Positions 25,355-33,048 of a stretch of 37,209 nucleotides of DNA are shown here, piece after piece. The notes under the pieces were generated by a model. That model made no database searches, was not told the origin of the DNA, and saw only the letters and a list, made by a program, of their open reading frames with translations. Position 1 is the stretch's first letter. Each line of letters starts with the position of its first letter. The stretch spans positions 1-37,209 of the forward strand of contig JAPPHD010000100.1 of NCBI GenBank assembly GCA_028821125.1, written 5' to 3'. This DNA comes from Gammaproteobacteria bacterium. GTDB lineage: Bacteria > Pseudomonadota > Gammaproteobacteria > Pseudomonadales > Azotimanducaceae. The position numbers and the translations under genes are program-made.

Positions 25355-26368
25355 CTACCGCAAGTGACAAGCGATGGCGTGGGCCGGCGTCATCGGTACC
25401 AATTCAGGCTCAACGCGGTGGCAATCGATTCGATGTTCCGTTTTCACCCGGTGCTTCACGGGGCAGCGCGTGCAGAAATTGCAGCCCGTCGGCGGATAGG
25501 ACGGGCTCGGCATCTCGCCCTCGAGCGTCGTGGTCAAGCCCTGTCGAGCACGCTTCGGGTCGGGCACGGGCACAGCGGCTAGAAGCGCTTGTGTGTAGGG
25601 ATGGCGTGGGCTGTCGAACAGCTCGGTGCGGGTCGCGGTCTCGACGATCTTGCCCAGGTACATGACCGCCACACGATCGCTGACCCGGCGCACGGCGCCC
25701 AGGTCGTGGGCGATGAACAGGTAGGAAAGCCCCAGGCGCGCCTGGAGGTCGCGCAGCAGGTCGATGATCTGTGCCTGTACAGACACATCGAGTGCCGAGG
25801 TGGGCTCGTCGCAGATCAACAGGTCGGGCTCCAGAGCCAGGGCGCGGGCGATGCCGACGCGCTGGCGCTGGCCGCCGGACAACTGGCGCGGCAGGCGCGA
25901 GCCGAGCGCCGGGTCGAGGCCCACGGTCTCGAACAGCCGATCGACCCGGGTGCGCAGCTCGCGGCCTGCGACTCCCCGATGGATTTCCAGGGGCTCGGCC
26001 ACGAGCCGGCGCACCCGCCAGCGCGGGTTGAGCGCCGACCCGGCATCCTGGAAAACCAGTTGCATGCGCGGGCGCAGGGCGCGCAGCGGGCCCTCGCCAA
26101 GCTTGGTTATGTCGACGCCGTCGAAGCGGATGGAGCCCGAGGTTGTCGGCACGAGCCGCAGGAGCGCGCGCCCGAGCGTGCTCTTGCCGCAACCGCTCTC
26201 GCCGACGAGGCCGAGCGTTTTGCCGCGGCCGACCGTCAGGGAAACGCCGTCGACGGCCCGTACGATGCCGGGGCGGCGCTCGAACATTGAACCGCCGCGG
26301 CCTGCGAAGTGAACCCGCAGGTCCGATACCTCGACCAGAGGCGCCTCGGCGGAGGTGGGTGCATTCAT
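25355..26368 (-). CDS. Peptide-type ABC transporter ATP-binding protein (OppF/DppF-like)
   Basis: 337 residues. Walker A GESGCGKST, signature LSGGQRQR and Walker B LLICDEPTSALD are intact. The C-terminal oligopeptide-transporter extension is present (HPYTQALLAAVPVPDP, then GCNFCTRCPVKH and further Cys), a cysteine set that binds an iron-sulfur cluster in some OppD/DppD-type proteins. It is the last gene of the importer operon, and its start overlaps the preceding ATPase stop by 4 nt. It powers import of a short peptide or similar solute from the periplasm. Confidence 0.93.
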   Translation of the reverse strand: MNAPTSAEAPLVEVSDLRVHFAGRGGSMFERRPGIVRAVDGVSLTVGRGKTLGLVGESGCGKSTLGRALLRLVPTTSGSIRFDGVDITKLGEGPLRALRPRMQLVFQDAGSALNPRWRVRRLVAEPLEIHRGVAGRELRTRVDRLFETVGLDPALGSRLPRQLSGGQRQRVGIARALALEPDLLICDEPTSALDVSVQAQIIDLLRDLQARLGLSYLFIAHDLGAVRRVSDRVAVMYLGKIVETATRTELFDSPRHPYTQALLAAVPVPDPKRARQGLTTTLEGEMPSPSYPPTGCNFCTRCPVKHRVKTEHRIDCHRVEPELVPMTPAHAIACHLR

Positions 26369-27204
26369 GCGCGGCCAGCGACTCCCACCGCATTCGACCG
26401 CGCAAGCGCTACAAGCTCCCGCGTATAGGGCTCCCGCGGGGAGGCGTACAGTTGGCCCGCCGGCGCCGTCTCCACGACCCTGCCCGAACGCATCACCGCG
26501 ACCCGATCGGCTATGCCGGCGACGACGCCGAAGTCATGGCTGATCCAGATCAGCGCCATGCCCAGCTCGTCGCAGAGTTGCCGGATGAGGGCGACGATCT
26601 GCGCCTGCACCGTCACATCGAGCGCGGTGGTCGGCTCGTCGGCGATCAGCAGCTCGGGTTCACCCGCGAGCGCCATGGCGATCATGGCCCGCTGCCGCAT
26701 GCCGCCCGAGAGCTGGTGCGGGTACGCGCTCGATATCTCGGCCGGTGCGGGTATGCCGACATGCGCGAGCCAATCGATCGCCGCGCGCTCCGCGTCTTTT
26801 CGCGAAGCACCGCCATGGAACTCGATCACCTCACCGATCTGGCGACCGACGCGCATCACCGGGTTGAGGGCTGCGAGCGGGTCCTGAAAGACGAAGCCGA
26901 CCCGCCGTCCGCGAACGCTGACCATCCCGTCCGAATCCAGACCAAGCAGGTCGGTGGCGCCAAGTCGAATGCGCTCCGCACGAACGCGGGCGGGCGGTAC
27001 AGGCAACAAACCCATGAGCGCGAGCGCTGTCACGCTCTTGCCCGAACCCGACTCGCCGACGATGCCGAGCGCCTCGCCGGCGTGCACCGCAAGGCTCACA
27101 CCGTCGACCGCCCGCACATGCCCCTCCGCCGTATCAAACCCGACATGCAGATCGCGCACGTCCAGAAGCGGCGCATTGCCGGCGCAGCGGGCCTGGCCGT
27201 TCAC
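26365..27204 (-). CDS. Peptide-type ABC transporter ATP-binding protein (OppD/DppD-like), short C-terminus
   Basis: 279 residues from GTG 27204. Walker A GESGSGKSV, signature LSGGMRQR and Walker B LLIADEPTTALD are intact. It ends soon after SPREPYTRELVALARS, so it lacks the Cys-containing C-terminal extension that OppD-type proteins of about 320-330 residues have. The sister ATPase keeps its extension. It pairs with the OppF-like protein as an ATPase heterodimer. No strong ribosome site is visible before the GTG; AGAGG lies about 16 nt away. Confidence 0.9.
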   Translation of the reverse strand: MNGQARCAGNAPLLDVRDLHVGFDTAEGHVRAVDGVSLAVHAGEALGIVGESGSGKSVTALALMGLLPVPPARVRAERIRLGATDLLGLDSDGMVSVRGRRVGFVFQDPLAALNPVMRVGRQIGEVIEFHGGASRKDAERAAIDWLAHVGIPAPAEISSAYPHQLSGGMRQRAMIAMALAGEPELLIADEPTTALDVTVQAQIVALIRQLCDELGMALIWISHDFGVVAGIADRVAVMRSGRVVETAPAGQLYASPREPYTRELVALARSNAVGVAGRA

Positions 27205-27301
27205 GGCCCGTTGCTAAACCTCTTGTTCGGTGACAAGGTTCCCAAACGAGTCAAGCTCCCACTCGGCCACAGTTTTCCCGTCGGGCTCGGGACTCGCCTC
27301 G

Positions 27302-28306
27302 TCAGGTTTCAAAACCCAGCATCCCGGTGTTGAACTCGTTGGCGCTGCACAGCACCTCGCCGTCGAGGATCACCGTCGGCCCGGCCAGCATGATGTCCAC
27401 GTGGTAGTCGCCCATGCCCACCGTGCCGCCGAGGATCGGGTTCTGGTAGCCGAAGCCGAAGTCGATGGCGCCGAACTTGCGCTCGTCCTCGATCATCCGG
27501 CCCGAGATGCCCGCCTCCGGGTTCAGCCCCAGGCTGAAGTGGCAGAGCTTGTAGATGATCGAGTCGTTGCAGCCGGCCAGCCAGGCGCGCATGACATCCG
27601 CCTCGGAGCCGCCCTCGACCTTGGCGATAACGCCGTTTTCCATGGTGAAACTGTAGGGTTCGTGCACCACGCCCTGAACGCTGTCGGACGCATCGATGAC
27701 GATCACGCCGTTGATGGTCTCCTCCACCGGCGCGATGTTGACCTGCATGCCGGGGTAGAAGTCGTCCTTGCCGGGTTGGTCCAGCATGCCGTTGCCGAAC
27801 TCGCACTTGCGGGGCTTCAACCGGAAGCTGACGTCCGTTCCCTGGGGCGAGGTGACCCGGCAGATATCGGTGTTCTCCCAGAGCTCGCAGACGCGCTCGC
27901 CGATGCGGTTCATCTTTCCGACATCGACGTTCAGGAGCGCCCGAACGACGTAGTCTTCCACACCCGTGGGCTCGGTGTAGAGAATGCTCGTGCCCCCCTC
28001 CTTGGCGTCGAGCATGGCCTGCGAGGCATCGATGCCGTCGTCGATGATCGAGACGATGTACTTGGCCGCCTTGATCGACGCCGAGAGGATGGGCCCGGTC
28101 TGCATCGCCTCGCCCGCCCTGGCGTGGGGCTTGACGATGAGCTGCGTGTCGGCGCCGGAGCGCACCCCCGCCGCCCGCAGTGCGTGCGCCAGGTTCAGGT
28201 CGCTGTTCGCATCGGCGAGTATCAGCAGCGGGTCGCCGGCATCCGGCTCCACCAGGCGCCTGACGGTTACATCCGCGAATTCGTCCCAGAATTCTCTCGA
28301 TTTCAT
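27302..28306 (-). CDS. M29 aminopeptidase/NicX-superfamily metalloenzyme
   Basis: 334 residues, cytoplasmic. AAGGAGTG lies 7 nt before ATG 28306. The C-terminal half has LCHFSLGLNPEAG (His256), EDERKFGAIDFGFGYQ and YHVDIML (His302, Asp304). The HxD pair corresponds to the metal ligands of M29 aminopeptidases and of NicX, the 2,5-dihydroxypyridine dioxygenase that shares this fold. The spacing between the first His and HxD (46) lies closer to NicX (53) than to AmpT (31), but I cannot place it in either. The gene sits inside a peptide-type ABC importer operon beside a racemase-like gene, which fits either trimming of an imported peptide or opening of an imported aromatic or heterocyclic ring. 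Confidence 0.75.
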   Translation of the reverse strand: MKSREFWDEFADVTVRRLVEPDAGDPLLILADANSDLNLAHALRAAGVRSGADTQLIVKPHARAGEAMQTGPILSASIKAAKYIVSIIDDGIDASQAMLDAKEGGTSILYTEPTGVEDYVVRALLNVDVGKMNRIGERVCELWENTDICRVTSPQGTDVSFRLKPRKCEFGNGMLDQPGKDDFYPGMQVNIAPVEETINGVIVIDASDSVQGVVHEPYSFTMENGVIAKVEGGSEADVMRAWLAGCNDSIIYKLCHFSLGLNPEAGISGRMIEDERKFGAIDFGFGYQNPILGGTVGMGDYHVDIMLAGPTVILDGEVLCSANEFNTGMLGFET

Positions 28307-28348
28307 GTTTTCACTCCTTGTTTGCAGGATCTGCAGGTTTGGTTGTCA

Positions 28349-28370
28349 CTGGTTGGTTGCTGGTTGGTTG
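28349..28370. repeat. 11-bp perfect tandem duplication in an intergenic leader
   Basis: CTGGTTGGTTG occurs twice in a row, and related GGTTGG blocks continue on both sides. It lies in the 74-nt gap before the M29/NicX-like gene on the - strand, where the transcript would read as an unstructured CAACCA-rich leader. Confidence 0.8.
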
Positions 28371-28380
28371 GAACTTGCCA

Positions 28381-29124
28381 TCAATTCTCGATATCCACGT
28401 TGCCCGGCCTCGGGTGCGCCCGAACGCTTTGCGCAATCGACAGCCGCGCCAGGCTCTCGGCCATCATTGCCGATGCCTGAACGGGGTCGATCACCGGGAT
28501 CGGCAACTCGCGCTGCAGGCGGCCGATAACGTCGAGGCTGCCATAGCCGATAATGGCATCGGCGCCGTCCTCCTGCATTGCGAGCCGCGCCTGCTCGATC
28601 ATCGCCTCGGGCAGGCTGTCGTCGCGCGCGGCGAACTCCAGCGTCTTGCCGCTCACCGTGCGCACCGAGGCGAGCTTGTCGGCAAAGCCGTACATGCGCG
28701 CCACGTCCTCGATGCAGCGCGTGCCGTAACCGCCGCGCTGGTTGCCGCTCGTCTCGCCCGGCAGCAGGAACGTGAAGCGCCGGCCGACCATGGAGGCGAA
28801 GTGCATCGACGCCTCCGATTCGCCGGTTACCGGAATGGCGAGCGCCTCTTTCGCGGCCTGCACGCCCGGTTCGTCGAGGCATCCCATGGCAACCGCGTGA
28901 AAGCCTTCCTCCTCGGCGCGCTTGGCTGCGCGTAGGTGAGGCATGGCCACCAATTCGCAGTCGTAGGCATTGCCGATGGCCTCGATCGGGGCGTCGGGCA
29001 GGTCCCACAGGACGATCTCGAGTCCCGGCCGCTGCAGCGGCGCGAGCAGCTCGCGATGCACGTCGCCCCAGGCCTTGAGCCCGTTGCGTACGGGGATAGT
29101 TGCACAGATGCGTATGGGTTCCAT
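28381..29124 (-). CDS. Asp/Glu/hydantoin racemase-superfamily protein with one catalytic Cys
   Basis: About 247 residues from ATG 29124, which shares one base with the stop of the permease gene upstream (TGATG) and has AGGAG 5 nt away. The fold markers are MEPIRICATIPVRNG, an AMGCLDEPGV loop (Cys82) and VTGESEASMHFAS. Racemases of this superfamily use two cysteines; the second, normally in LGCAGM, is Tyr194 here (IIGYGSLDV). One-Cys relatives such as arylmalonate decarboxylase do other chemistry, though that enzyme keeps a different Cys. So a true racemase is doubtful; decarboxylase, isomerase or lyase are alternatives. It is co-transcribed with an ABC importer and an M29/NicX-like enzyme. 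Confidence 0.8.
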   Translation of the reverse strand: MEPIRICATIPVRNGLKAWGDVHRELLAPLQRPGLEIVLWDLPDAPIEAIGNAYDCELVAMPHLRAAKRAEEEGFHAVAMGCLDEPGVQAAKEALAIPVTGESEASMHFASMVGRRFTFLLPGETSGNQRGGYGTRCIEDVARMYGFADKLASVRTVSGKTLEFAARDDSLPEAMIEQARLAMQEDGADAIIGYGSLDVIGRLQRELPIPVIDPVQASAMMAESLARLSIAQSVRAHPRPGNVDIEN

Positions 29125-29984
29125 CATTTCTCCTTGGCGGGGCTCGCCACGGTAGCGGTCGAGCCCCGTGTTTGCAGGTCTTGACGGTCGCCGACAGCCT
29201 CGCCGATCAGGTTGAAGCCGACAACCAGAATAAAAAGAACGACCCCCGGAAACGCCGCCACCCACCATTGGTCGAGCAGGAACATCTGCCCCTCCGCGAC
29301 CATGCGCCCCCATTCGGGCGTGGGCGGCTGTGCCCCGAGGCCAAGATAGCTCAGCGACGCCGCGGTTAGCGCCACGAAGCCGGCATCGAGCGACAGGCGC
29401 ACGATGACCGGATCGATTACGTTCGGCAGCATGTGCCGGATGATACGGAACCGGCTGGCCCCGATCACCCGCGCCGACTCGACGAATTCCTGGCGGCGCA
29501 CGGCGAGGATCTGCCCGCGCACCAGCCGGGCGTACGCGGGCCACCAGAGCAGCGCGACCGCGAACACCGTCTGGCGCAGGCCCCGGCCGAGCACCGCGTT
29601 GATCGCCAGCGCCAGGATCAGGGGCGGAAACGCCAGGAACACGTCGGTGGTGCGCATCAGCAGGTTGTCCAGCCAGCCGCCGATAGAACCGGAAATGGAT
29701 CCAACGGCGATTCCCAGGAGGCTGGCGATCGCCAGCACGGCGATCACGGTGCCCAGAGTCGTGCGCGAACCGTAGACGATGCGCGTGTACACGTCGTTGC
29801 CGGTGGAGTCGGTGCCGAGCCAGTGGCCCGGCGAAGGCGGCGTCAGGCGGCCTTCGAGATTCAGCACCGCCGGGTCGAGGCTGGTGAAGAGCCACGGCGC
29901 CGCGGCCATGGCCGCGAACAGCCCGACGATGAGAATGCCGGCGACGAGCCGGCGGTCGTGCATCCAGAACGCTGCGCTACGCAC
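29124..29984 (-). CDS. Peptide-type ABC transporter permease (OppC/DppC-like)
   Basis: About 286 residues from GTG 29984, with GGGAG 7 nt upstream and a normal OppC N-terminus (RSAAFWMHDRRLVAGILIVG). The frame is also open from ATG 30083, which adds 33 residues of TATPT repeats coded by a 15-bp tandem repeat and lacks a ribosome site; I judge that part to be a leader. About six membrane segments, the WLGTDSTGNDVYTR motif and the EAA loop ESARVIGASRFRIIRHMLPN that docks on the ATPases. It pairs with the permease at 30098-31105 to form the pore. Confidence 0.88.
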   Translation of the reverse strand: MRSAAFWMHDRRLVAGILIVGLFAAMAAAPWLFTSLDPAVLNLEGRLTPPSPGHWLGTDSTGNDVYTRIVYGSRTTLGTVIAVLAIASLLGIAVGSISGSIGGWLDNLLMRTTDVFLAFPPLILALAINAVLGRGLRQTVFAVALLWWPAYARLVRGQILAVRRQEFVESARVIGASRFRIIRHMLPNVIDPVIVRLSLDAGFVALTAASLSYLGLGAQPPTPEWGRMVAEGQMFLLDQWWVAAFPGVVLFILVVGFNLIGEAVGDRQDLQTRGSTATVASPAKEK

Positions 29985-30017
29985 AACGGGCTCCCGGGTC
30001 GAGGCGCGCCTGGACCG

Positions 30018-30077
30018 CGTTGCCGTCGTGGGCGTTGCCGTCGTGGGCGTTGCCGTCGTGGGCGTTGCCGTCGTGGG
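30018..30077. repeat. Four copies of a 15-bp tandem repeat between the two permease genes
   Basis: CGTTGCCGTCGTGGG is repeated four times without change (30018-30077). It falls between the OppB-like stop and the likely OppC-like GTG start. In frame it would encode TATPT units. The unit length (a multiple of three) keeps the frame, so copy-number changes would alter leader length or an N-terminal tail without breaking the gene. Confidence 0.92.
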
Positions 30078-30097
30078 CGGCATAAAGAGGGAGCGCG

Positions 30098-31105
30098 CTA
30101 TTCATATCGTATTCGCGGGTCGAGTCGCGCATAGACGAGATCGACGCCGAGATTGACGATCAGGTAGACGGTGGTGGCGATCAGCGTGATCCCCATGATC
30201 ACAGGAATGTCCATGCGGAAGATGCCGGTCCAGGCGTAAGTGCCGAGACCGCCCCAGGAGAACAGGTTCTCGATCAGCACGGTGCCGCCGAGCAGGAAGG
30301 CGACCTGCAACCCGATCACGGTGGTTGTCGGCAGCAACGCGTTGGGCAGGGCATGGCGCAGCCACACGGTGCGTTCGGGGAACCCTTTCGCCCGCGCGGT
30401 GCGTACATACTCCTGGTCCAGCGCCTGCAGCATCGACCGGCGCGTGATGCGGGCCACCTCGGAAGTACCCGCCATCGCCAGGGTCAGGGCGGGCAGCAGG
30501 AGATGACGGAGTGCGTCGAGGAGCGTCGTCCACTGGCCCACCAGCAGGGCATCGACCGTGTACATGCCCGTGAAAGTGGGCGGCGGAACGGTCTCCAGGC
30601 CGAGGCGCCCGGCGATCGGCAGCACGCGCAGCCACCCGGCGAAGACGATCTGCAGCAGCAGCGCCATGAAGAACACCGGCATGCCCACCCCGAAATAGGA
30701 AAACCCGAGAAAGGCGCGATCGGCCCAACTGCCGCGCCGCGTCGCCGTGAATACGCCGAGCGGGATGCCCACACTGACGGCGATCACCATCGTCGCCAGC
30801 AGCAGTTCCAGGGTTGCCGGGAAAAACAGGCGAAGCTCTTCGGCCACCGCCTGCTTGGAGGTAAGCGACGTCCCCAGATCGCCCTGGAGCAACCGGCCCA
30901 TGTACATCGCGTATTGCACCGGCAACGGGCGGTCGAGCCCGAGCCGGTCGCGCACCGCCTCGAGCTGCTCGGCGTTCGCGTGCCGGCCCGCGGCGGCACG
31001 GGCGGGGTCGCCGGGCAGCAGATTGGTCAGCGCGAAGGTGAGAATGCTGACGCCGAGCAGCACCGGCACCATCTGCAGCAGGCGGCGTGCGACGAACGGC
31101 CCCAT
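30098..31105 (-). CDS. Peptide-type ABC transporter permease (OppB/DppB-like)
   Basis: About 335 residues from ATG 31105, which shares a base with the binding-protein stop (TGATG); ATG 31108 is an equal alternative. Motifs: an N-terminal MGPFVARRLLQMVPVLLGVS membrane segment, LPGDPARAAAG, and the EAA loop EYVRTARAKGFPERTVWLRH. About six membrane segments. It is the first permease of the importer operon, directly after the solute-binding lipoprotein. Confidence 0.92.
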   Translation of the reverse strand: MGPFVARRLLQMVPVLLGVSILTFALTNLLPGDPARAAAGRHANAEQLEAVRDRLGLDRPLPVQYAMYMGRLLQGDLGTSLTSKQAVAEELRLFFPATLELLLATMVIAVSVGIPLGVFTATRRGSWADRAFLGFSYFGVGMPVFFMALLLQIVFAGWLRVLPIAGRLGLETVPPPTFTGMYTVDALLVGQWTTLLDALRHLLLPALTLAMAGTSEVARITRRSMLQALDQEYVRTARAKGFPERTVWLRHALPNALLPTTTVIGLQVAFLLGGTVLIENLFSWGGLGTYAWTGIFRMDIPVIMGITLIATTVYLIVNLGVDLVYARLDPRIRYE

Positions 31106-32637
31106 CATTCCTTCCACATGGCGTAGAGGTTCTGCGTCAGCGGGTGGCCGAGGCTCACCGCGGAGCCGTGCAGGTCGTCGCGTTGCGCCGACAGCCCCAC
31201 CATGGTCACGCCCACGGCGAACGGCATTTCCTCGAGCCACAGCGCCTCGGCCTCGCGGTACAGTTCGCAGCGGCGTTCCCCGTCGAGTTCGGCGGCGGCG
31301 GTGTCCAACAGTTCGTCCATGGCTGCATTCTCGTACCACGCAAAGTTGTCGCCGCCGTCGCCGGCCTGGCTCGAGTGCACGAGCGAATGCATGTAGTGGT
31401 GCGCTTCCGGACCTGGGGCGAAGATCCAGATGGTGCCCATGTCGGTGGAGGTCTCGAGACGGGTGTAGTTCTCCACCTTGGCGTCCCACTCGATGTCCAC
31501 CGCGTTCAGCCTGATGCCGAGTTGTGCCGCACCGGCGCGCATGATCTCGAAGAACGGTGTCTCGCCCGTGGTGCCCTCGAACGCCATGGTCAGCTCCACC
31601 TCGCCCGGCCGGATGCCGGCGCTGGCCACGAGCCGGCGCGCCGCGTCGAGATCCGTACGCGGCCGTGGCGCATCGGGGCTGGCGCATTCGGCTCCCGCGG
31701 GCAGCACCCCGTGCGCCTGCGCGGCGTTGCCGCCCATGAGATGCTCGATGTGGCCCTCGTAGTCGTAGGCGAGCGCCAGCGCGCGCCGCACGCGGGCGTC
31801 GCCGAGATGTTCGCTTTGGGTGTTGAAGGCGAAATACAACTGGTTGAGGGTCAGGTCCCGGTTCACCCGGACGCCCGGCTCCCCGGCCAGAGCCTGCAGG
31901 GTGTCGGCGCTCGAGACGAAGATCCAGTCGGCATCGCCGGTGACCAGCGCGATGCGGCGGGCCACCTCCTCGCGGATCACGCGAAACACGGCGCGATCCA
32001 CATGCCGCGGCCCCCAGCCCAGGTGATAGCCGGGGTTCCGCTCCACAGTGACCTGCTGCTCGGGCTGAAACGAGACCAGGCGGTAGGGCCCGGCGCCGGC
32101 CGTGTGGTTCTGCAACCAGCGCTGGCCCAGGTCCCCTTCGTATTCATTGGCGCGGATGAGATCGGCGTTGGCGATATAGAGCCGTGTCATGGCTCCCAGA
32201 AATCCGGCGAACGGCTCGTGCAGGTCGATGGCGACACGGCGCGTATCGAGAACTTCAGCGCCACTGACCGGCGTGAGATAGCGCCAGACCCCGATCCGCA
32301 AGGTCAGCATCCGGTCGATCGAAAACTTGACGTCTTCGGCAAGCACCGGCTTGCCGTCGTGAAAGCGTGCGTTCTCGCGCACCTCGAAGACATAGCGGCG
32401 CGCGTCTTCGGACACCTCGTAGGAAGCGGCCAGGTCCATACGCACTTCGGTGGTGCCCGGCCTGTACTGAACGAGCGCGCTGTACAGGTTGATGGCCAGG
32501 TTGTCCACCCGGCTGTCGGTGGCCATCACCGGATCCATTGTCGGCGCAATCCCCTCGGTGAGCAGCACCAGGTGAGAGCGTTCGCCAGCGGGCGCGCAGC
32601 CAAGACAGGTGACGAACAGCGCACACGTCACCAGCAA
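31105..32637 (-). CDS. ABC transporter solute-binding lipoprotein (SBP_bac_5, OppA/DppA-like); start uncertain
   Basis: About 510 residues in the form given. The SBP_bac_5 family is shown by YVFEVRENARFHDGKPVLAEDVKFSIDRM, GAGPYRLVSFQPEQQVTVERNPGYH and NFAWYENAAMDELLD (quoted as separate family motifs). The signal is LLVTCALFVTCLGCAP with a CLGC lipobox, so it is lipid-anchored. No ATG sits at the right place: TTG 32637 is the nearest start codon, but a positively charged segment (GRIQRDYCC) just upstream looks like the true signal n-region, implying a start near 32640-32690 with a rare codon such as ATT. It delivers a peptide or similar solute to the permeases encoded next. Confidence 0.82.
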   Translation of the reverse strand: MLVTCALFVTCLGCAPAGERSHLVLLTEGIAPTMDPVMATDSRVDNLAINLYSALVQYRPGTTEVRMDLAASYEVSEDARRYVFEVRENARFHDGKPVLAEDVKFSIDRMLTLRIGVWRYLTPVSGAEVLDTRRVAIDLHEPFAGFLGAMTRLYIANADLIRANEYEGDLGQRWLQNHTAGAGPYRLVSFQPEQQVTVERNPGYHLGWGPRHVDRAVFRVIREEVARRIALVTGDADWIFVSSADTLQALAGEPGVRVNRDLTLNQLYFAFNTQSEHLGDARVRRALALAYDYEGHIEHLMGGNAAQAHGVLPAGAECASPDAPRPRTDLDAARRLVASAGIRPGEVELTMAFEGTTGETPFFEIMRAGAAQLGIRLNAVDIEWDAKVENYTRLETSTDMGTIWIFAPGPEAHHYMHSLVHSSQAGDGGDNFAWYENAAMDELLDTAAAELDGERRCELYREAEALWLEEMPFAVGVTMVGLSAQRDDLHGSAVSLGHPLTQNLYAMWKE

Positions 32638-32690
32638 TCCGCAGCAATAGTCCCGCTGGATTCGACCGACGATCGCAATGCCCCAAAATC

Positions 32691-32703
32691 GAATATTGTA
32701 TTC
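32691..32703 (-). promoter_or_regulatory. GAATA-N3-TATTC dyad and -10-like box before the importer operon
   Basis: The 13-nt sequence GAATATTGTATTC is a perfect 5-bp inverted repeat in GC-rich DNA. On the - strand it contains TACAAT, the same -10-like box as before the TonB receptor and the SDR-like gene. A matching -35 box is weak (TTGTGC, 19 nt away). It probably marks the start of the importer transcript or an operator on it. Confidence 0.4.
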
Positions 32704-33048
32704 AATCGAGAGCAGGGGCGCACAAGGCGGGAAACACCGGCGAGTGGTTGGTGCCGCACGCGTCCCGGCCGCTGAGCGGCATGGTCGACCGCCTGAACCG
32801 GCCGGGCGGCTTGCGGAAGATGCGCCCATGGCGTCCGCGCACGCCGTCCGACCCCAACCGGATACTGGCCTGGCTTGCGGCCGACCGTTCCGATGTCGAA
32901 GAGGACCTGGCATTCGACAACCTCGCCGCACGCCGGCTCGCGGGGCCGGTGCAGCGACACCCTGATTGCGCTTTAAGCTCTCCACGACAATCGCGGGGGT
33001 CTCAGGCCCGCAGAAGCAGTCTGAGCAACTGAATCGATGGTCCCGCTC
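32704..33048. other. Intergenic stretch without a recognisable gene
   Basis: Between the importer operon promoter and the DUF885 gene. A + strand frame is open from ATG 32748 to 33032 (94 codons) and continues upstream without a start, but it has no ribosome site and no family I recognise, so it could be a decayed gene or chance. A short dyad CCGCT-CCTAA-AGCGG overlaps the DUF885 stop. I see nothing else. Confidence 0.4.

Noticed and set aside
32748-33032. 94-codon + strand frame before the DUF885 gene
   Set aside because: No ribosome site, no recognisable family, and it lies in a region likely to be the leader of the importer operon; kept only as an intergenic note.
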